A DNA stretch of 64,000 nucleotides from Paenibacillus yonginensis (GCF_001685395.1 NZ_CP014167.1:4844001-4908000), one strand, 5' to 3'. Positions 25,348-34,086 are shown, counted from the stretch's first letter. Made by a program: numbers and translations. The notes: generated from the sequence alone by a model not told the origin.

Positions 25348-26378
25348 AATACGTCATGATCGAAGATATAGAGCCTGGTCAGATTCTGGGCAAAACCGTA
25401 TATACCGCAAATGGGACTGTGCTCCTGTCCGCCGGAGTGCAGCTCACCGTCTACATGATCAGCACCTTGAAGCGGATTGGCGTCACCGTGCTTTATATCG
25501 AGGATCAGCTGTTTGAGGATATTGAAATGGAAGAGGAAGTGGTCAGCCCTAAGCTGAAGCAGGCCATTTTTCGGGAAATGCATGGCATCTCTCAAGCTTT
25601 AAAATCCGGGAAAGACTTTAATGCAGCATCGGTGGCCACTAACGTGGATATGCTGCTAGGCAGCGCTTTGGAGAATAAGGATGTTGCGCTGCATCTGGCC
25701 GAAATCCGGACGGCCGACAATGCGGAGTACATTCATGCGCTCAATGTCTGCCTGATCTCCTCTATGATCGGGATCAACATGCAGCTGAATCCGTCGCAGT
25801 TAAAAGAATTGGCCATCGGCGCGCTGCTGCACGATATTGGCAAGGTGGTGCCCGAATCGAAGCTGCCATTGGAACAAGGAAAAGAGCATCATGCCTGGCG
25901 CGGTTATGACATGCTCAGACAAAAAAGGGAATGGAGCCTGCTTGTCGCTCATATCGCCCTGCAGCATCATGAGAAGCTGAACGGCAGCGGCGAACCGCGG
26001 GGGTTGACCGCGGAGGCCATTCAACCATATGCCAAAATCGTAGCGGTAGCCAATACCTACGATAATTTGATCAGCGGCGGAACTTCGGGGGACAAGCCGC
26101 TGCTTCCACACGAGGCCTGCGAACAGCTGATGGCCGCTTCCGAGCGGGAGCTGGACCGGGACATCCTGGTGGAATTTATGCGGATCATATCGATTTATCC
26201 GAACGGGACTTCGGTCCGGCTGTCGACGAAAGAAACGGGCGTTGTCGTCCGGCAGCACCGCGGGCTGCCGGGCCGTCCCGTCATCCGGATCGTGCGGCGG
26301 ACCGATGATGAACTGGACATTAAGGAAGTGGATCTGTCCAGTGAAACAACGGTATTTATTGAAGCGGTTCTTTCGTAA
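25344..26378 (+). CDS. HD-GYP-type domain protein with a degenerate GYP motif
   Basis: A 344-residue soluble protein. An N-terminal DUF3391-like part (about 1-60, LLSAGVQLTVYMISTLKRIGV) precedes a full HD domain: H...HDIGK near 165, HH pair in KEHHAWRG and HHEKLNGSG near 210. HD-GYP phosphodiesterases that cleave cyclic di-GMP normally read HHExxDGxGYP; here it is HHEKLNGSGEP, losing the Asp and Tyr. Metal ligands look intact, so it may be active or may act as a sensor. Its start overlaps the queG-ogt stop, giving translational coupling. Confidence 0.85.
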   Translation: MKYVMIEDIEPGQILGKTVYTANGTVLLSAGVQLTVYMISTLKRIGVTVLYIEDQLFEDIEMEEEVVSPKLKQAIFREMHGISQALKSGKDFNAASVATNVDMLLGSALENKDVALHLAEIRTADNAEYIHALNVCLISSMIGINMQLNPSQLKELAIGALLHDIGKVVPESKLPLEQGKEHHAWRGYDMLRQKREWSLLVAHIALQHHEKLNGSGEPRGLTAEAIQPYAKIVAVANTYDNLISGGTSGDKPLLPHEACEQLMAASERELDRDILVEFMRIISIYPNGTSVRLSTKETGVVVRQHRGLPGRPVIRIVRRTDDELDIKEVDLSSETTVFIEAVLS

Positions 26379-26384
26379 TTTCAT

Positions 26385-26414
26385 TTGCTACTGCCGGACA
26401 AAGAATGCTATTAT
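26385..26414 (+). promoter_or_regulatory. Promoter of yneF
   Basis: TTGCTA (26385-26390), 18-base spacer, TATTAT (26409-26414), about 55 bases before the yneF start codon. Confidence 0.5.
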
Positions 26415-26469
26415 AAAATCTAGTGCTCTGCACAATTAAGAATTGACATTAACAGGGGTGGCTTAACCA

Positions 26470-26706
26470 ATGTGGGATTATATTATTCCGATTATTACAC
26501 TGATTGTCGGCCTTGTCGGCGGATTCGCCATTGGCGTATTTTATCTGCGCAGACAGTTGACGAAGATGCAAAGTGATCCGCAAATGCTGCAGCAAATGGC
26601 CAAGCAAATGGGCTACAATTTGAACGGCAAGCAGATGCAGCGCGCGCAGCAAATGATGAAGAACCAGCCTATGCCAAAGCCTGGAGCAGGCCGGAAGAAA
26701 AGATAA
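26470..26706 (+). CDS. yneF: YneF-family (UPF0154) small membrane protein
   Basis: A 78-residue protein with one N-terminal transmembrane helix (IIPIITLIVGLVGGFAIGVF) followed by a basic, Gln/Met-rich cytoplasmic tail (QLTKMQSDPQMLQQMAKQMG) characteristic of UPF0154. The family is conserved across Firmicutes and its function is unknown. An AGGGGTGG ribosome site precedes ATG 26470. Confidence 0.9.
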   Translation: MWDYIIPIITLIVGLVGGFAIGVFYLRRQLTKMQSDPQMLQQMAKQMGYNLNGKQMQRAQQMMKNQPMPKPGAGRKKR

Positions 26707-26758
26707 ATAGACAAGCTCGGCTGTCTGCTGGAGGGCTGGGCAAAGGGGGCAAGGAACG

Positions 26759-27352
26759 ATGGCAGGCGTTAAAGATTATTTGAATACACAAGTCGGGAAG
26801 AATCGGGAGCAGATCGAACATCATATCCGCGAAATTCTGAAACTGGTAGGCGAAGATGTGGAGCGCGAGGGCCTTCTTGATACCCCGGCTCGTGTAACCC
26901 GGATGTATGAAGAGATTTTTGCAGGATACGAGGTGGATCCCCGCGATGTATTAGGCGTTACGTTCGAGGAGAACCATGAGGAGCTCGTTATCGTCAAAGA
27001 CATCGTATATTACAGCCAATGCGAGCACCACATGGCGCCTTTCTTCGGAAAAGTGCATATCGGATACATCCCGAGCGGCCGCATCGCCGGACTCAGCAAG
27101 CTGGCCCGCCTGGTTGAAGCGGTTACGCGGCGCCTGCAGGTGCAAGAGCGCATTACCTCGCAGATTGCCGATCTGATGGACGAGGTGCTGAAGCCGCAAG
27201 GCGTTATGGTTGTCGTCGAAGGTGAACATTTGTGCATGTGTTCCCGGGGCGTCAAGAAGCCGGGCAGCAAAACGGTAACCTCCGCAGTGCGCGGTACGTT
27301 CCGTACGGATTCCGCATCCCGTTCGGAGTTTCTGTCCCTGATCAAGGGCTGA
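26759..27352 (+). CDS. folE: GTP cyclohydrolase I
   Basis: A 197-residue enzyme turning GTP into dihydroneopterin triphosphate, the first step to folate and also to queuosine. The zinc and catalytic residues are visible in [15 protein letters not shown] and [14 protein letters not shown]; the subunit core [20 protein letters not shown] is standard. Full length. Being three genes from queG fits a shared interest in the queuosine route, though folate supply alone would explain it. It ends at a terminator at 27376-27406. Confidence 0.97.
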   Translation: MAGVKDYLNTQVGKNREQIEHHIREILKLVGEDVEREGLLDTPARVTRMYEEIFAGYEVDPRDVLGVTFEENHEELVIVKDIVYYSQCEHHMAPFFGKVHIGYIPSGRIAGLSKLARLVEAVTRRLQVQERITSQIADLMDEVLKPQGVMVVVEGEHLCMCSRGVKKPGSKTVTSAVRGTFRTDSASRSEFLSLIKG

Positions 27353-27375
27353 TCCGCCGGGCGGAAGCGGACAAG

Positions 27376-27406
27376 AAGGTCTTGCCTAATCAGGCAGGGC
27401 CTTTTT
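27376..27406 (+). terminator. Terminator of folE
   Basis: Twelve-base stem with two G-T pairs (27376-27387 with 27392-27403), loop AATC, then T5. Confidence 0.8.
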
Positions 27407-27441
27407 GCATGGAGAGCGAGAGCAAAGGAGAGTGAGCAGAC

Positions 27442-28395
27442 ATGGATTGGACCCGCAGCAATTCTACCGGCACTTCGGGCGAAACGTTCGCCAAGCAGGC
27501 TCTGACTATTGTGGAAGCTCCGCTGCTGGCGGGCAGGGATATTCTGGAGCCGTTTGCGCGGGAAGAATATTATTGTAAAAAAGTTGGCGAAGGCTCACCG
27601 CCTCTGCTGCACATCTGGCGACACCCGCAGGCGATGGTGCTGGGCCTGCGGGACCGCCGGCTGCCGGGGGCACCGGCAGCAATGGAGCGGCTGCGGAGCG
27701 AAGGCTGGTCGGTCTGTGTAAGGCCGTCCGGCGGCGCAGCCGTAGTGCTGCATCCGGGGGTGGTGAATGTGTCGCTGATTCTCCCGCATCAGCCGGGAGA
27801 ACTGAACATTCACCGCGATTTTGCCCGGATGGCCGGGTTTATCAGCGGCGCCGTGCAGCCGTGGTCGGGGGACGCAGTCGCCGGCGAGATCACCGGCGCC
27901 TTCTGTCCCGGCGACTACGACATCAGCATCGGCGGCCGGAAGTTTTGCGGGATCGCCCAGCGCCGGCAGCTGAAGGCGTACATCCTGACCGCTTTCGTCA
28001 TCGTAAGCGGCAACGGAGATGAAATGGCGGGGTTGGTCCGCCAATTCTATGAGGAAGCCTCCGGCGGCCAGCAGGAGGGTTTCCCGGTAGTAACAGGCGG
28101 CACGATGGCCAGCCTGCAGGAATTGGCCGGCGTGCCTTCCGCCGAAGCGTTTATCGCTTCGCTGAAGCAGACTGCGCTGCGGGAGTTTGGGTTTGACGCG
28201 GCGGATGCTGCCTCAGCCGCAGCGCTGGCCACAGCAGCAACGCCAGAGGCTGAGGCAGCAGCGTCAGCGTCGGAACAAGCGGCGGCATCCGGGGCTTCGC
28301 CGGCGGGAAGTACCGGTGTCCCGGCCGGCTTCGAGATGCCGGGCGATCAGCTGGAGCAGCTGATGGCCGCCATGCGCAGCCGATACGACAGCTGA
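27442..28395 (+). CDS. lipL: Octanoyl-[GcvH]:protein N-octanoyltransferase
   Basis: A 317-residue lipoate ligase-fold protein like Bacillus LipL (YwfL), which moves octanoyl groups from GcvH to E2 subunits in lipoate assembly. The catalytic Cys155 is in GAFCPGDYDISIGGRKFCGI; RPSGGAAVVLHPGVVNVSLI is the conserved substrate-pocket block. LipM-type proteins are related, but the position of this cysteine favours LipL. Odd: residues about 250-300 are an Ala-rich low-complexity insert (SAAALATAATPEAEAAASA) that interrupts the C-terminal domain. Confidence 0.85.
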   Translation: MDWTRSNSTGTSGETFAKQALTIVEAPLLAGRDILEPFAREEYYCKKVGEGSPPLLHIWRHPQAMVLGLRDRRLPGAPAAMERLRSEGWSVCVRPSGGAAVVLHPGVVNVSLILPHQPGELNIHRDFARMAGFISGAVQPWSGDAVAGEITGAFCPGDYDISIGGRKFCGIAQRRQLKAYILTAFVIVSGNGDEMAGLVRQFYEEASGGQQEGFPVVTGGTMASLQELAGVPSAEAFIASLKQTALREFGFDAADAASAAALATAATPEAEAAASASEQAAASGASPAGSTGVPAGFEMPGDQLEQLMAAMRSRYDS

Positions 28396-28452
28396 CCAAG
28401 GCTGGTGACAGCTCCTCGCCGGTCCCAAAGACAAAGAACCCCTTCCCGCCAG

Positions 28453-28491
28453 AAAGCCCATGTTCTCTGCTTCCCAGAGGCCATGGGCTTT
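28453..28491. terminator. Hairpin between lipL and the SOD fusion gene
   Basis: AAAGCCCATG (28453-28462) and CATGGGCTTT (28482-28491) with an inner CTCTG/CAGAG stem. There is no long T-run on either side, yet the position between convergent genes fits termination. Confidence 0.6.
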
Positions 28492-28528
28492 AAACGGTTT
28501 GTTCCATGCCGATGTTGTCCCGGAACGA

Positions 28529-29758
28529 TTAATAAGGCTGCCACTGAAGCTGGCGGGCATGTTTGAAGCGTTCAAGAACAGCAGGCCAATAAACGACATT
28601 CCACCAGTCCTTGATGTAATCGGCGCGTTTGTTCTGGTGTTTGAGGTAATAGGAATGCTCCCATACGTCGATCGGCAGCAGCGGAACCACATCCCATTGG
28701 GACAGGTTCTGGTGTTTCTCGGCCTGCAGAATCTCCAGCCGGCGGGCACGCGGGCTCCAGACGAGAATCGCCCAGCCGCCGCCTTCGACCTTCTCCGCAG
28801 CTTTAGAGAACTGCGCGTGGAAGGCTTCAAAGCTGCCGAAGTCGCGGTTGATTTGCTCGGCCAGCGCTCCGCTGGGTCTTCCGCCGCCCTTCGGATTCAT
28901 CGTATCCCAATAAATCGTATGCAGGTAGTGTCCGGCCCCGTTAAAGGCCAGCTCGCGCTCCCAATGTTTGACCAAGTCGAAGTTGCCGGTTGTGCGGGCT
29001 TCCTCCAGCTTTTTCTCCGCTTTGTTCAGATCCTCTACATAAGTTAAATGGTGTTTGTCATGATGAATGCGGACCGTTGCCTCATCGATATGAGGCTCTA
29101 GCGCGTTATACGGATAAGGCAGGGGAGGAAGCCGGTGGCCGCCGATCGGCACGGCGCCATCCTTCACGCGTTGGCCCGGGGTTACGGCTGCTTCAGCGGA
29201 CGCCTGCTCTTGAGCCTCGTGTGTGAGCTGCTGATCCAGCTTGCGCGAGTAGAAATCATTCCTCGGATTAGGCTGCAAATGGTAAGGGTCCACGGCAGGC
29301 GGAACCTGGGAGGCTGCCTGGGAGATCAAACCCGGCTGGTTGAGCGTCTCCAGAACGGCCAGGAAATACTCGGATTCGCGGATGATATGCAGCAGAACCA
29401 CTTTGGCCAGCGGTACGCTCTGCACGGCCTGCGATTGCTGAAGAATCGCATCCAGCTGGCGAATCCACTCCTGAGATTGGCGGAATGCAGCAGCCAGCAG
29501 GCGTTCCGTCTGCTTGACCAGCTCCTCATTGGGCTGACTCTTCTGGGGAGCGGCCAGCGCGTACTGCAGAAGCGAATCGGCTGCGGATTCCGTGTCCCCG
29601 AAGACCTTGGCCCAGTCGTCCAGCAGCTTGACGTAAACGGGCTCCAGGGACGGGACGATCGCTTTTATGACATCAACATGCTCTTTCTCCTGCTGCTTCC
29701 AGAACCGGATTTCCTCCAGCACGCGGATCGGCAGATAAGGGCCATAAACGAATAACAT
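28529..29758 (-). CDS. sodF: Superoxide dismutase with an N-terminal helical (DUF2935-like) domain
   Basis: A 409-residue protein. Residues about 1-165 are helical and acidic (VLEEIRFWKQQEKEHVDVIK ... LLHIIRESEYFL) and look like the ferritin-like DUF2935 family. A charged linker leads to a full Mn/Fe SOD from about residue 215 ([20 protein letters not shown]), with ligands in VRIHHDKHH, AGHYLHTIYW and IDVWEHSYYLKHQNKR. It resembles Bacillus SodF more than SodA. The start is uncertain: ATG 29758 has AAGGGG at eleven bases, whereas ATG 29782 lies within the terminator of the upstream gene. It is the second SOD in 8 kb. Confidence 0.85.
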   Translation of the reverse strand: MLFVYGPYLPIRVLEEIRFWKQQEKEHVDVIKAIVPSLEPVYVKLLDDWAKVFGDTESAADSLLQYALAAPQKSQPNEELVKQTERLLAAAFRQSQEWIRQLDAILQQSQAVQSVPLAKVVLLHIIRESEYFLAVLETLNQPGLISQAASQVPPAVDPYHLQPNPRNDFYSRKLDQQLTHEAQEQASAEAAVTPGQRVKDGAVPIGGHRLPPLPYPYNALEPHIDEATVRIHHDKHHLTYVEDLNKAEKKLEEARTTGNFDLVKHWERELAFNGAGHYLHTIYWDTMNPKGGGRPSGALAEQINRDFGSFEAFHAQFSKAAEKVEGGGWAILVWSPRARRLEILQAEKHQNLSQWDVVPLLPIDVWEHSYYLKHQNKRADYIKDWWNVVYWPAVLERFKHARQLQWQPY

Positions 29759-29763
29759 GGATA

Positions 29764-29817
29764 TAAAAACCCCTTCCGACATATATTCTTATTTCAGAAT
29801 TATGCGACGAAGGGGTT
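29764..29817 (-). terminator. Terminator of the yqkD-like gene, overlapping the start region of the SOD gene
   Basis: On the minus strand: AACCCCTTC (29817-29809) and GAAGGGGTT (29776-29768), then T5. The SOD start codon at 29758 lies six bases after the T-run, and its only ribosome site is part of the right arm, so hairpin and translation start compete. Confidence 0.7.
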
Positions 29818-29837
29818 GACTCATGCCTGGTTTTAAG

Positions 29838-30866
29838 TTAATTGTTAGCCGGCTGCTCTAAAGAGGCGTTGACCTGTCCTAGGAAGGTCGATACCCGGCG
29901 TAAATATTCCCGGGAATGCTCGCGGAAGATCAGCTCGTGGTGAGCTCCTTGCACGATCCAGACGCCGGAGAACGGGTTGGTCTGGTTGGCGGCGAGTTTC
30001 TCCGCAATCGGATAAGGGGCCTTCTCGTCTTCGGTGCCGTGGATAAAATAGATCGGAAATGGATAATCCTCTTTCTTCACTTCCGGATAAGGAATTTGCC
30101 GCAGGCTTGTTCCGTTCAGAACCGGGAGCAGCATCTCCAGAATTTCCAGCGAAGGATGCTCGGGCAGCGGCAGGTGCTGCTTCAGGTTATGATACAGCGT
30201 ATCCGGTTCAAGCAGGAAGGTGCTGTCGAGAATCATGGCGTTCACGTCATTCGTGTGAAGTCCGGCCTGCAAGGCAGTCCCCGCTCCCATCGAAAATCCC
30301 CAGACAATGATTTCTTTAGCGCCTTTCTGCTTCACGTACTGAATGGCGCCAAGCAGCTGCTGGGCTTCTTTCTTGCCTCCTGTAGCAACTTCCTTGCTGT
30401 TCTGTGCGGCAAAGCCGTAATCAAACATCAATACATTGAAGTTGAGCTGATGGGCAAAATGGGCCAAATCATACATCGGAATCCAGGATTCCTCGCGATT
30501 GGCTCCGTATCCGTGGCTGAAGACGATCGTTTTATTGGAGCCTGCCGCCGGAATATACCAGCCATGCATCGTCCGGCTGTTGTCGAGCGCCTGGAAGTTC
30601 ACGTCTTCATAGGCCATATTTTTGGCCAGCTTGGGATTGGAGTACAGCGGTGCAACAGTAGGATTGGACAGCACCCAGGCGATAAACCCGTGCAGGACGA
30701 TAAAGCAGAAGATAAAGAAAAAGAGTATAGAAAGTCCCAAGGCGATCAGGACATGTTTGAATTTTATGAATTTGGCGGGAGTCCAGGGGCCTGCTTCCGC
30801 ATGGGGACGAGAATCGATCTTTGGCCCGCGGCGAGTGGAATCTCTTCGATCTGCAGTATTATTCAT
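29838..30866 (-). CDS. Alpha/beta hydrolase with N-terminal membrane anchor, YqkD-like
   Basis: A 342-residue protein. A transmembrane helix at about residues 38-66 (LIALGLSILFFFIFCFIVL) anchors it; the hydrolase fold follows outside. The nucleophile elbow GFSMGAG is near residue 193, with Asp (SDAMILDST.., EDEKAPYP) and His (GAHHELIF) partners in the right order. B. subtilis YqkD is the nearest relative I recall; its substrate is unknown. AAGGAGGGA precedes ATG 30866. Confidence 0.85.
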   Translation of the reverse strand: MNNTADRRDSTRRGPKIDSRPHAEAGPWTPAKFIKFKHVLIALGLSILFFFIFCFIVLHGFIAWVLSNPTVAPLYSNPKLAKNMAYEDVNFQALDNSRTMHGWYIPAAGSNKTIVFSHGYGANREESWIPMYDLAHFAHQLNFNVLMFDYGFAAQNSKEVATGGKKEAQQLLGAIQYVKQKGAKEIIVWGFSMGAGTALQAGLHTNDVNAMILDSTFLLEPDTLYHNLKQHLPLPEHPSLEILEMLLPVLNGTSLRQIPYPEVKKEDYPFPIYFIHGTEDEKAPYPIAEKLAANQTNPFSGVWIVQGAHHELIFREHSREYLRRVSTFLGQVNASLEQPANN

Positions 30867-31054
30867 CGAGTCCCTCCTTGCGCTGACAACCTCTTCAACT
30901 GAATCGGATTATGTCGAATAAAAGCGTATTATGCCTTTTTAATATAAATTATCGTAAGCTTGGGGTGGCTTAAAGTCAATGCTAATCAGCCATTTGCCAG
31001 GATATATGGGTTATGGACGGATTTGACGGTAACGTTTATAATTTATGTAACCAT

Positions 31055-31071
31055 GTTTCATAGTATGAAAC
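31055..31071. promoter_or_regulatory. Probable IclR operator
   Basis: Perfect palindrome GTTTCATAGTATGAAAC (seven-base arms, three-base centre) 17 bases before the IclR start codon and just after a TATAAT (31037-31042). This is a usual site for autorepression. Confidence 0.55.
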
Positions 31072-31087
31072 GAAGAGGTGTTGGGAG

Positions 31088-31831
31088 ATGGAAGACCGGA
31101 AACTGACGGTACGCGCTGTTGAGCGGGCGCTTGATATATTAATGTGTTTTACCCAATCGGAAGAGCTGGGGCTTACTGAAATTGCCGCAGCGATTTCCCT
31201 GCATAAAAGCACGGTGCACCGCTTGCTGACCACCCTGGAGGAACGGGGGTTCGTGATCCGCGATAAGGCAACGGAGAAATACAGGCTCGGCATGAAAATT
31301 TGGGAGCTGTCGGCTCATTTGACGCATAATGACGACCCGGCCGTCCTGCTGCTTCCGGGGATGGAGAAGCTGAGGGATGCGGTTGGCGAGACCGTCAGCT
31401 TATATTTGCGGGATGGCAGCGACCGCTTGCGGATTCAGGCGGTTCAGAGCAATCAGGCGATTCGCCGGGTGGCACCGGTTGGTGCCCGGCTGCCGCTTTA
31501 TGTCGGGGCCTCCAGCAAGGTGCTTGTGGCTTTTGAGGAAGAGGTTTTTACCCAGTCGCTGCTAAACGCGCCGGATTGGCCGGTGACGGTGGATCGGCAG
31601 CAGTACCGCGCCCAATTGGAGCAAATCCGGAAGCAAGGCTACGCTACGAGTTATGAGGAGCGGGAGCCGGGAGCTTCGGCGGTGGCTGCCCCCATCTTCG
31701 GGCGCTCCGGACAGCTGGCCGCTGCCCTTTCCGTCTCCGGTCCGGTCAGTAGACTGAACCCCGAGAAGCTGGAAGAGCTAGGTCCCATATTGGTGGAAGC
31801 GGCGAGAGAAATGGGGTATATGCTGCCCTGA
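31088..31831 (+). CDS. IclR-family transcriptional regulator
   Basis: A 247-residue regulator. Residues 5-70 form the winged helix (VERALDILMCFTQSEELGLT ... HKSTVHRLLTTLEERGFV), residues 80-247 the GAF-like effector domain (VGETVSLYLRDG, YEEREPGASAVAAPIFG, SVSGPVSRL). IclR proteins control catabolic genes, often those for sugar acids or aromatics. No such genes adjoin it and the downstream gene is convergent, so its target lies elsewhere apart from itself. Confidence 0.92.
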   Translation: MEDRKLTVRAVERALDILMCFTQSEELGLTEIAAAISLHKSTVHRLLTTLEERGFVIRDKATEKYRLGMKIWELSAHLTHNDDPAVLLLPGMEKLRDAVGETVSLYLRDGSDRLRIQAVQSNQAIRRVAPVGARLPLYVGASSKVLVAFEEEVFTQSLLNAPDWPVTVDRQQYRAQLEQIRKQGYATSYEEREPGASAVAAPIFGRSGQLAAALSVSGPVSRLNPEKLEELGPILVEAAREMGYMLP

Positions 31832-31843
31832 ACGGAACAGTAC

Positions 31844-31889
31844 AAAGACGGCATCAGGTTGATTGGACCGTGCCGTCTTTGTTTTTTTT
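31844..31889 (+). terminator. Terminator of the IclR gene
   Basis: AAAGACGGCA (31844-31853) and TGCCGTCTTT (31871-31880) followed by G and T8. Confidence 0.88.
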
Positions 31890-31903
31890 ATTTGGATATT
31901 GGT

Positions 31904-33646
31904 TTATTGGCTGTCAGGTTTAGCTTCTTTGATCCAATTAGCGATATCCTGAATGATGGCTTTGGATACGTGGGAAGGGAGAACATATTCATTGCCTGTC
32001 GAGAGAGTATCGGTTTCAGCCAGCAGGTGATTGACCTTCGGATAAGATTTAAATACGACATCCCGATGACCGGCAAGGGCAGTCTGCCAGCCTTTGAACT
32101 CGCTCATCGGCACCTGCCAGTCGTTCTCGCCTTGCAGAATGAGCATCGGCCCGGTCTGCTCTTTGGCTAACTCCGCCGGTACATAATCCCTTTGCTCATA
32201 CCACCAGTAAGCCGGAGGAACAGGGAAGCTTTCCGGCAGATGATCGACGGAATATTGCGGATCGTTCACAAGACCGGCGATTTGTTTCCAGGCGGCTGCC
32301 TGCTGTTCGTAAGGGGCAGTATCCTGGCCCAGCGACTCGATACGCTCCTTCAGCTCCTCCTGCTGGAGAACGGCCACATCGATAAAGCTGGAGCTTGGGG
32401 CGGAGAGCAGAAGGGTCCCCGCGATCTGATGGCTGGCTGAATCGGCTGCTTTGATCAGCGGCATGGCGAAGCCGCCCTGGCTGTGTCCGGCCACATAAAT
32501 CCGGCTGGTGTCGATCTCCGGTACGGTGGTAAGCAGCTGTACGGCTTTGAGTGCATCGTCTACGGATTCGTTTCTTAAGGTGAAGTTTGGTTTAGCGGCA
32601 ATTTTGAAAGTATGCTCATACGTAACCTTGTCGTATCTGACTGTGGCGATGCCTTGGGCTGCAAGGCCCGCAGCCAGATCGCGGAAGGGCTTGGCCCCAT
32701 AAGCGCTGGAATCGAGATCCTGTGGTCCCGAGCCGTGCACAAGCACGACTGCCGGATAAGGGCCTTCGCTGCTGCCGCCAGCCGGCAGAGTAAGAACGCC
32801 GGGGAGGGCGTATTCCCCGCTGCCGATCGTCACCTCTTGCTCCGAATAGCTGGAGGCGTCGTCATAAGGCGCCTTCTGATAGGTATCCGGCGTTTCGGTC
32901 GCCAGATACAGATCGTCCACTTGTCCTGCAGGGTTCAGGCGGATGGTCAGAGTAAAAGGTGCCGCGGCGGCCTGAACCCTGTAAACGACGTTTTGATGCA
33001 CGGCGTTTGCCGTCTGCGATTTAAGCGTGACCGCACCAGCTTTGCCGTATATCCGCTCATAATTGCTCCATAAGGACTGGAGCTGCTCGGGGGTTATGGC
33101 TTGCTGCAGAGCCGGACTGGCGAGCTGATAAGCCTCTTGACCCGAGCCTGCGGAGAGCAGGCTCATAAACCGGTCCGCAATCTTCGCTGCTGCAGCATCC
33201 TCCTTGCCGTCTGCAGAACCTCCTGTATTTCCTGCACTCCCTGAATTTCCTGTCTCCATATCCGCTTTTAATCCGAAGACCTCCCGCACCCAGCTTTCGG
33301 ACATCCAGGTTTGGCCATTTCGGAATCCAGCCGGACCTGACTGGCTGTAGGTGATCTGCTTCCCGTTGAAGCTTGCTTCCCCCTTGGCGGGGAACAGCAC
33401 CAGGTTTTGGCCGCCAAAGGTTAAAGTTACACTTTTATCCGCGGGTCTCCAGTCTACCTGGATGCCGAGGGAGCGCGCAATCTCCCGCACCGGCTTCAAT
33501 TCGGGTTTCGGATAAGCGCTTTCGGAAGCGGGAGTGTTCTGACCGGCTTCGTCTGCCTGCGCCTCGGCCACTCCTGCGGCAGGCAGGATAAGACCTAAAG
33601 CGAGGGCGGCAGCGGTTGCTTTTTTCGAAAATAACTCCTTCTTCAT
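31904..33646 (-). CDS. Exported alpha/beta hydrolase with stalk and DUF3887-like domain
   Basis: A 580-residue secreted protein beginning MKKELFSKKATAAALALGL, a signal peptide cut near AEAQA. Next is a copper-amine-oxidase-N-like domain (VREIARSLGIQVDWRPADKS, FGGQNLVLF), a Gly/Ser linker, a DUF3887-type domain (ADRFMSLLSAGSGQEAYQLA), and from about residue 270 an alpha/beta hydrolase with nucleophile elbow GHSQGG near residue 387, acid in QGENDW and His in VNHLLAE. GGAGG before ATG 33646 fixes the start. It likely hydrolyses an ester outside the membrane; the substrate is unknown. Confidence 0.85.
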   Translation of the reverse strand: MKKELFSKKATAAALALGLILPAAGVAEAQADEAGQNTPASESAYPKPELKPVREIARSLGIQVDWRPADKSVTLTFGGQNLVLFPAKGEASFNGKQITYSQSGPAGFRNGQTWMSESWVREVFGLKADMETGNSGSAGNTGGSADGKEDAAAAKIADRFMSLLSAGSGQEAYQLASPALQQAITPEQLQSLWSNYERIYGKAGAVTLKSQTANAVHQNVVYRVQAAAAPFTLTIRLNPAGQVDDLYLATETPDTYQKAPYDDASSYSEQEVTIGSGEYALPGVLTLPAGGSSEGPYPAVVLVHGSGPQDLDSSAYGAKPFRDLAAGLAAQGIATVRYDKVTYEHTFKIAAKPNFTLRNESVDDALKAVQLLTTVPEIDTSRIYVAGHSQGGFAMPLIKAADSASHQIAGTLLLSAPSSSFIDVAVLQQEELKERIESLGQDTAPYEQQAAAWKQIAGLVNDPQYSVDHLPESFPVPPAYWWYEQRDYVPAELAKEQTGPMLILQGENDWQVPMSEFKGWQTALAGHRDVVFKSYPKVNHLLAETDTLSTGNEYVLPSHVSKAIIQDIANWIKEAKPDSQ

Positions 33647-33699
33647 GACACGATTCCTCCAATTCACGGATAAGGATTTTAAGAGACTTTCAGCGTTCA

Positions 33700-34086
33700 C
33701 TAGGAAGTAAAAACAAGCAGCAGGACAATAATGACAAACGGGGCAAGGAAAAACAACCAGGCCAGCGGCCGCGCGAAGTTGACGGTCCAGCCGATGCCGA
33801 CTCTTTTTTCGATAAACAGGGAAGGGTCATTCGGGTTGTAATATGTGCTGCCTCCAAGCTTCCAATGCCGGTCGTCGTCGACGGGAACGGCTGAAGGATT
33901 GCCTTCCGTTCCGGATTTCCGGGCAAGCCGGGTTCCGCTTTGTCCGGTGGAGAAGGACATCCAGATCGAGCCGGCTACGATGAGTAGTGGGATGGACAGG
34001 GCGACGGGGGAGATCCATTTCGGGTCAATGGAATAAATCATCGTCAGCTGCATGAAGAAGAACAACACCACCAGCAGGAGGCTCAT
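33700..34086 (-). CDS. DUF5808-type small membrane protein
   Basis: A 128-residue protein with two N-terminal helices, a DUF5808 block (DDRHWKLGGSTYYNPNDPSLF ... GIGWTVNFARP) and a final helix. DUF5808 usually forms the C-terminal end of longer DUF1648 membrane proteins. Here its start overlaps the stop of the DUF1648 gene (ATGA), and the joint falls within what would be one transmembrane helix, so this pair looks like a split version of one protein. Function unknown. Confidence 0.75.
   Translation of the reverse strand: MSLLLVVLFFFMQLTMIYSIDPKWISPVALSIPLLIVAGSIWMSFSTGQSGTRLARKSGTEGNPSAVPVDDDRHWKLGGSTYYNPNDPSLFIEKRVGIGWTVNFARPLAWLFFLAPFVIIVLLLVFTS

Noticed and set aside
30867..31087. Possible riboswitch or RNA gene in the gap before the IclR gene
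   Set aside because: Only a promoter-like region and the short palindrome were found; no conserved RNA motif could be recognised.
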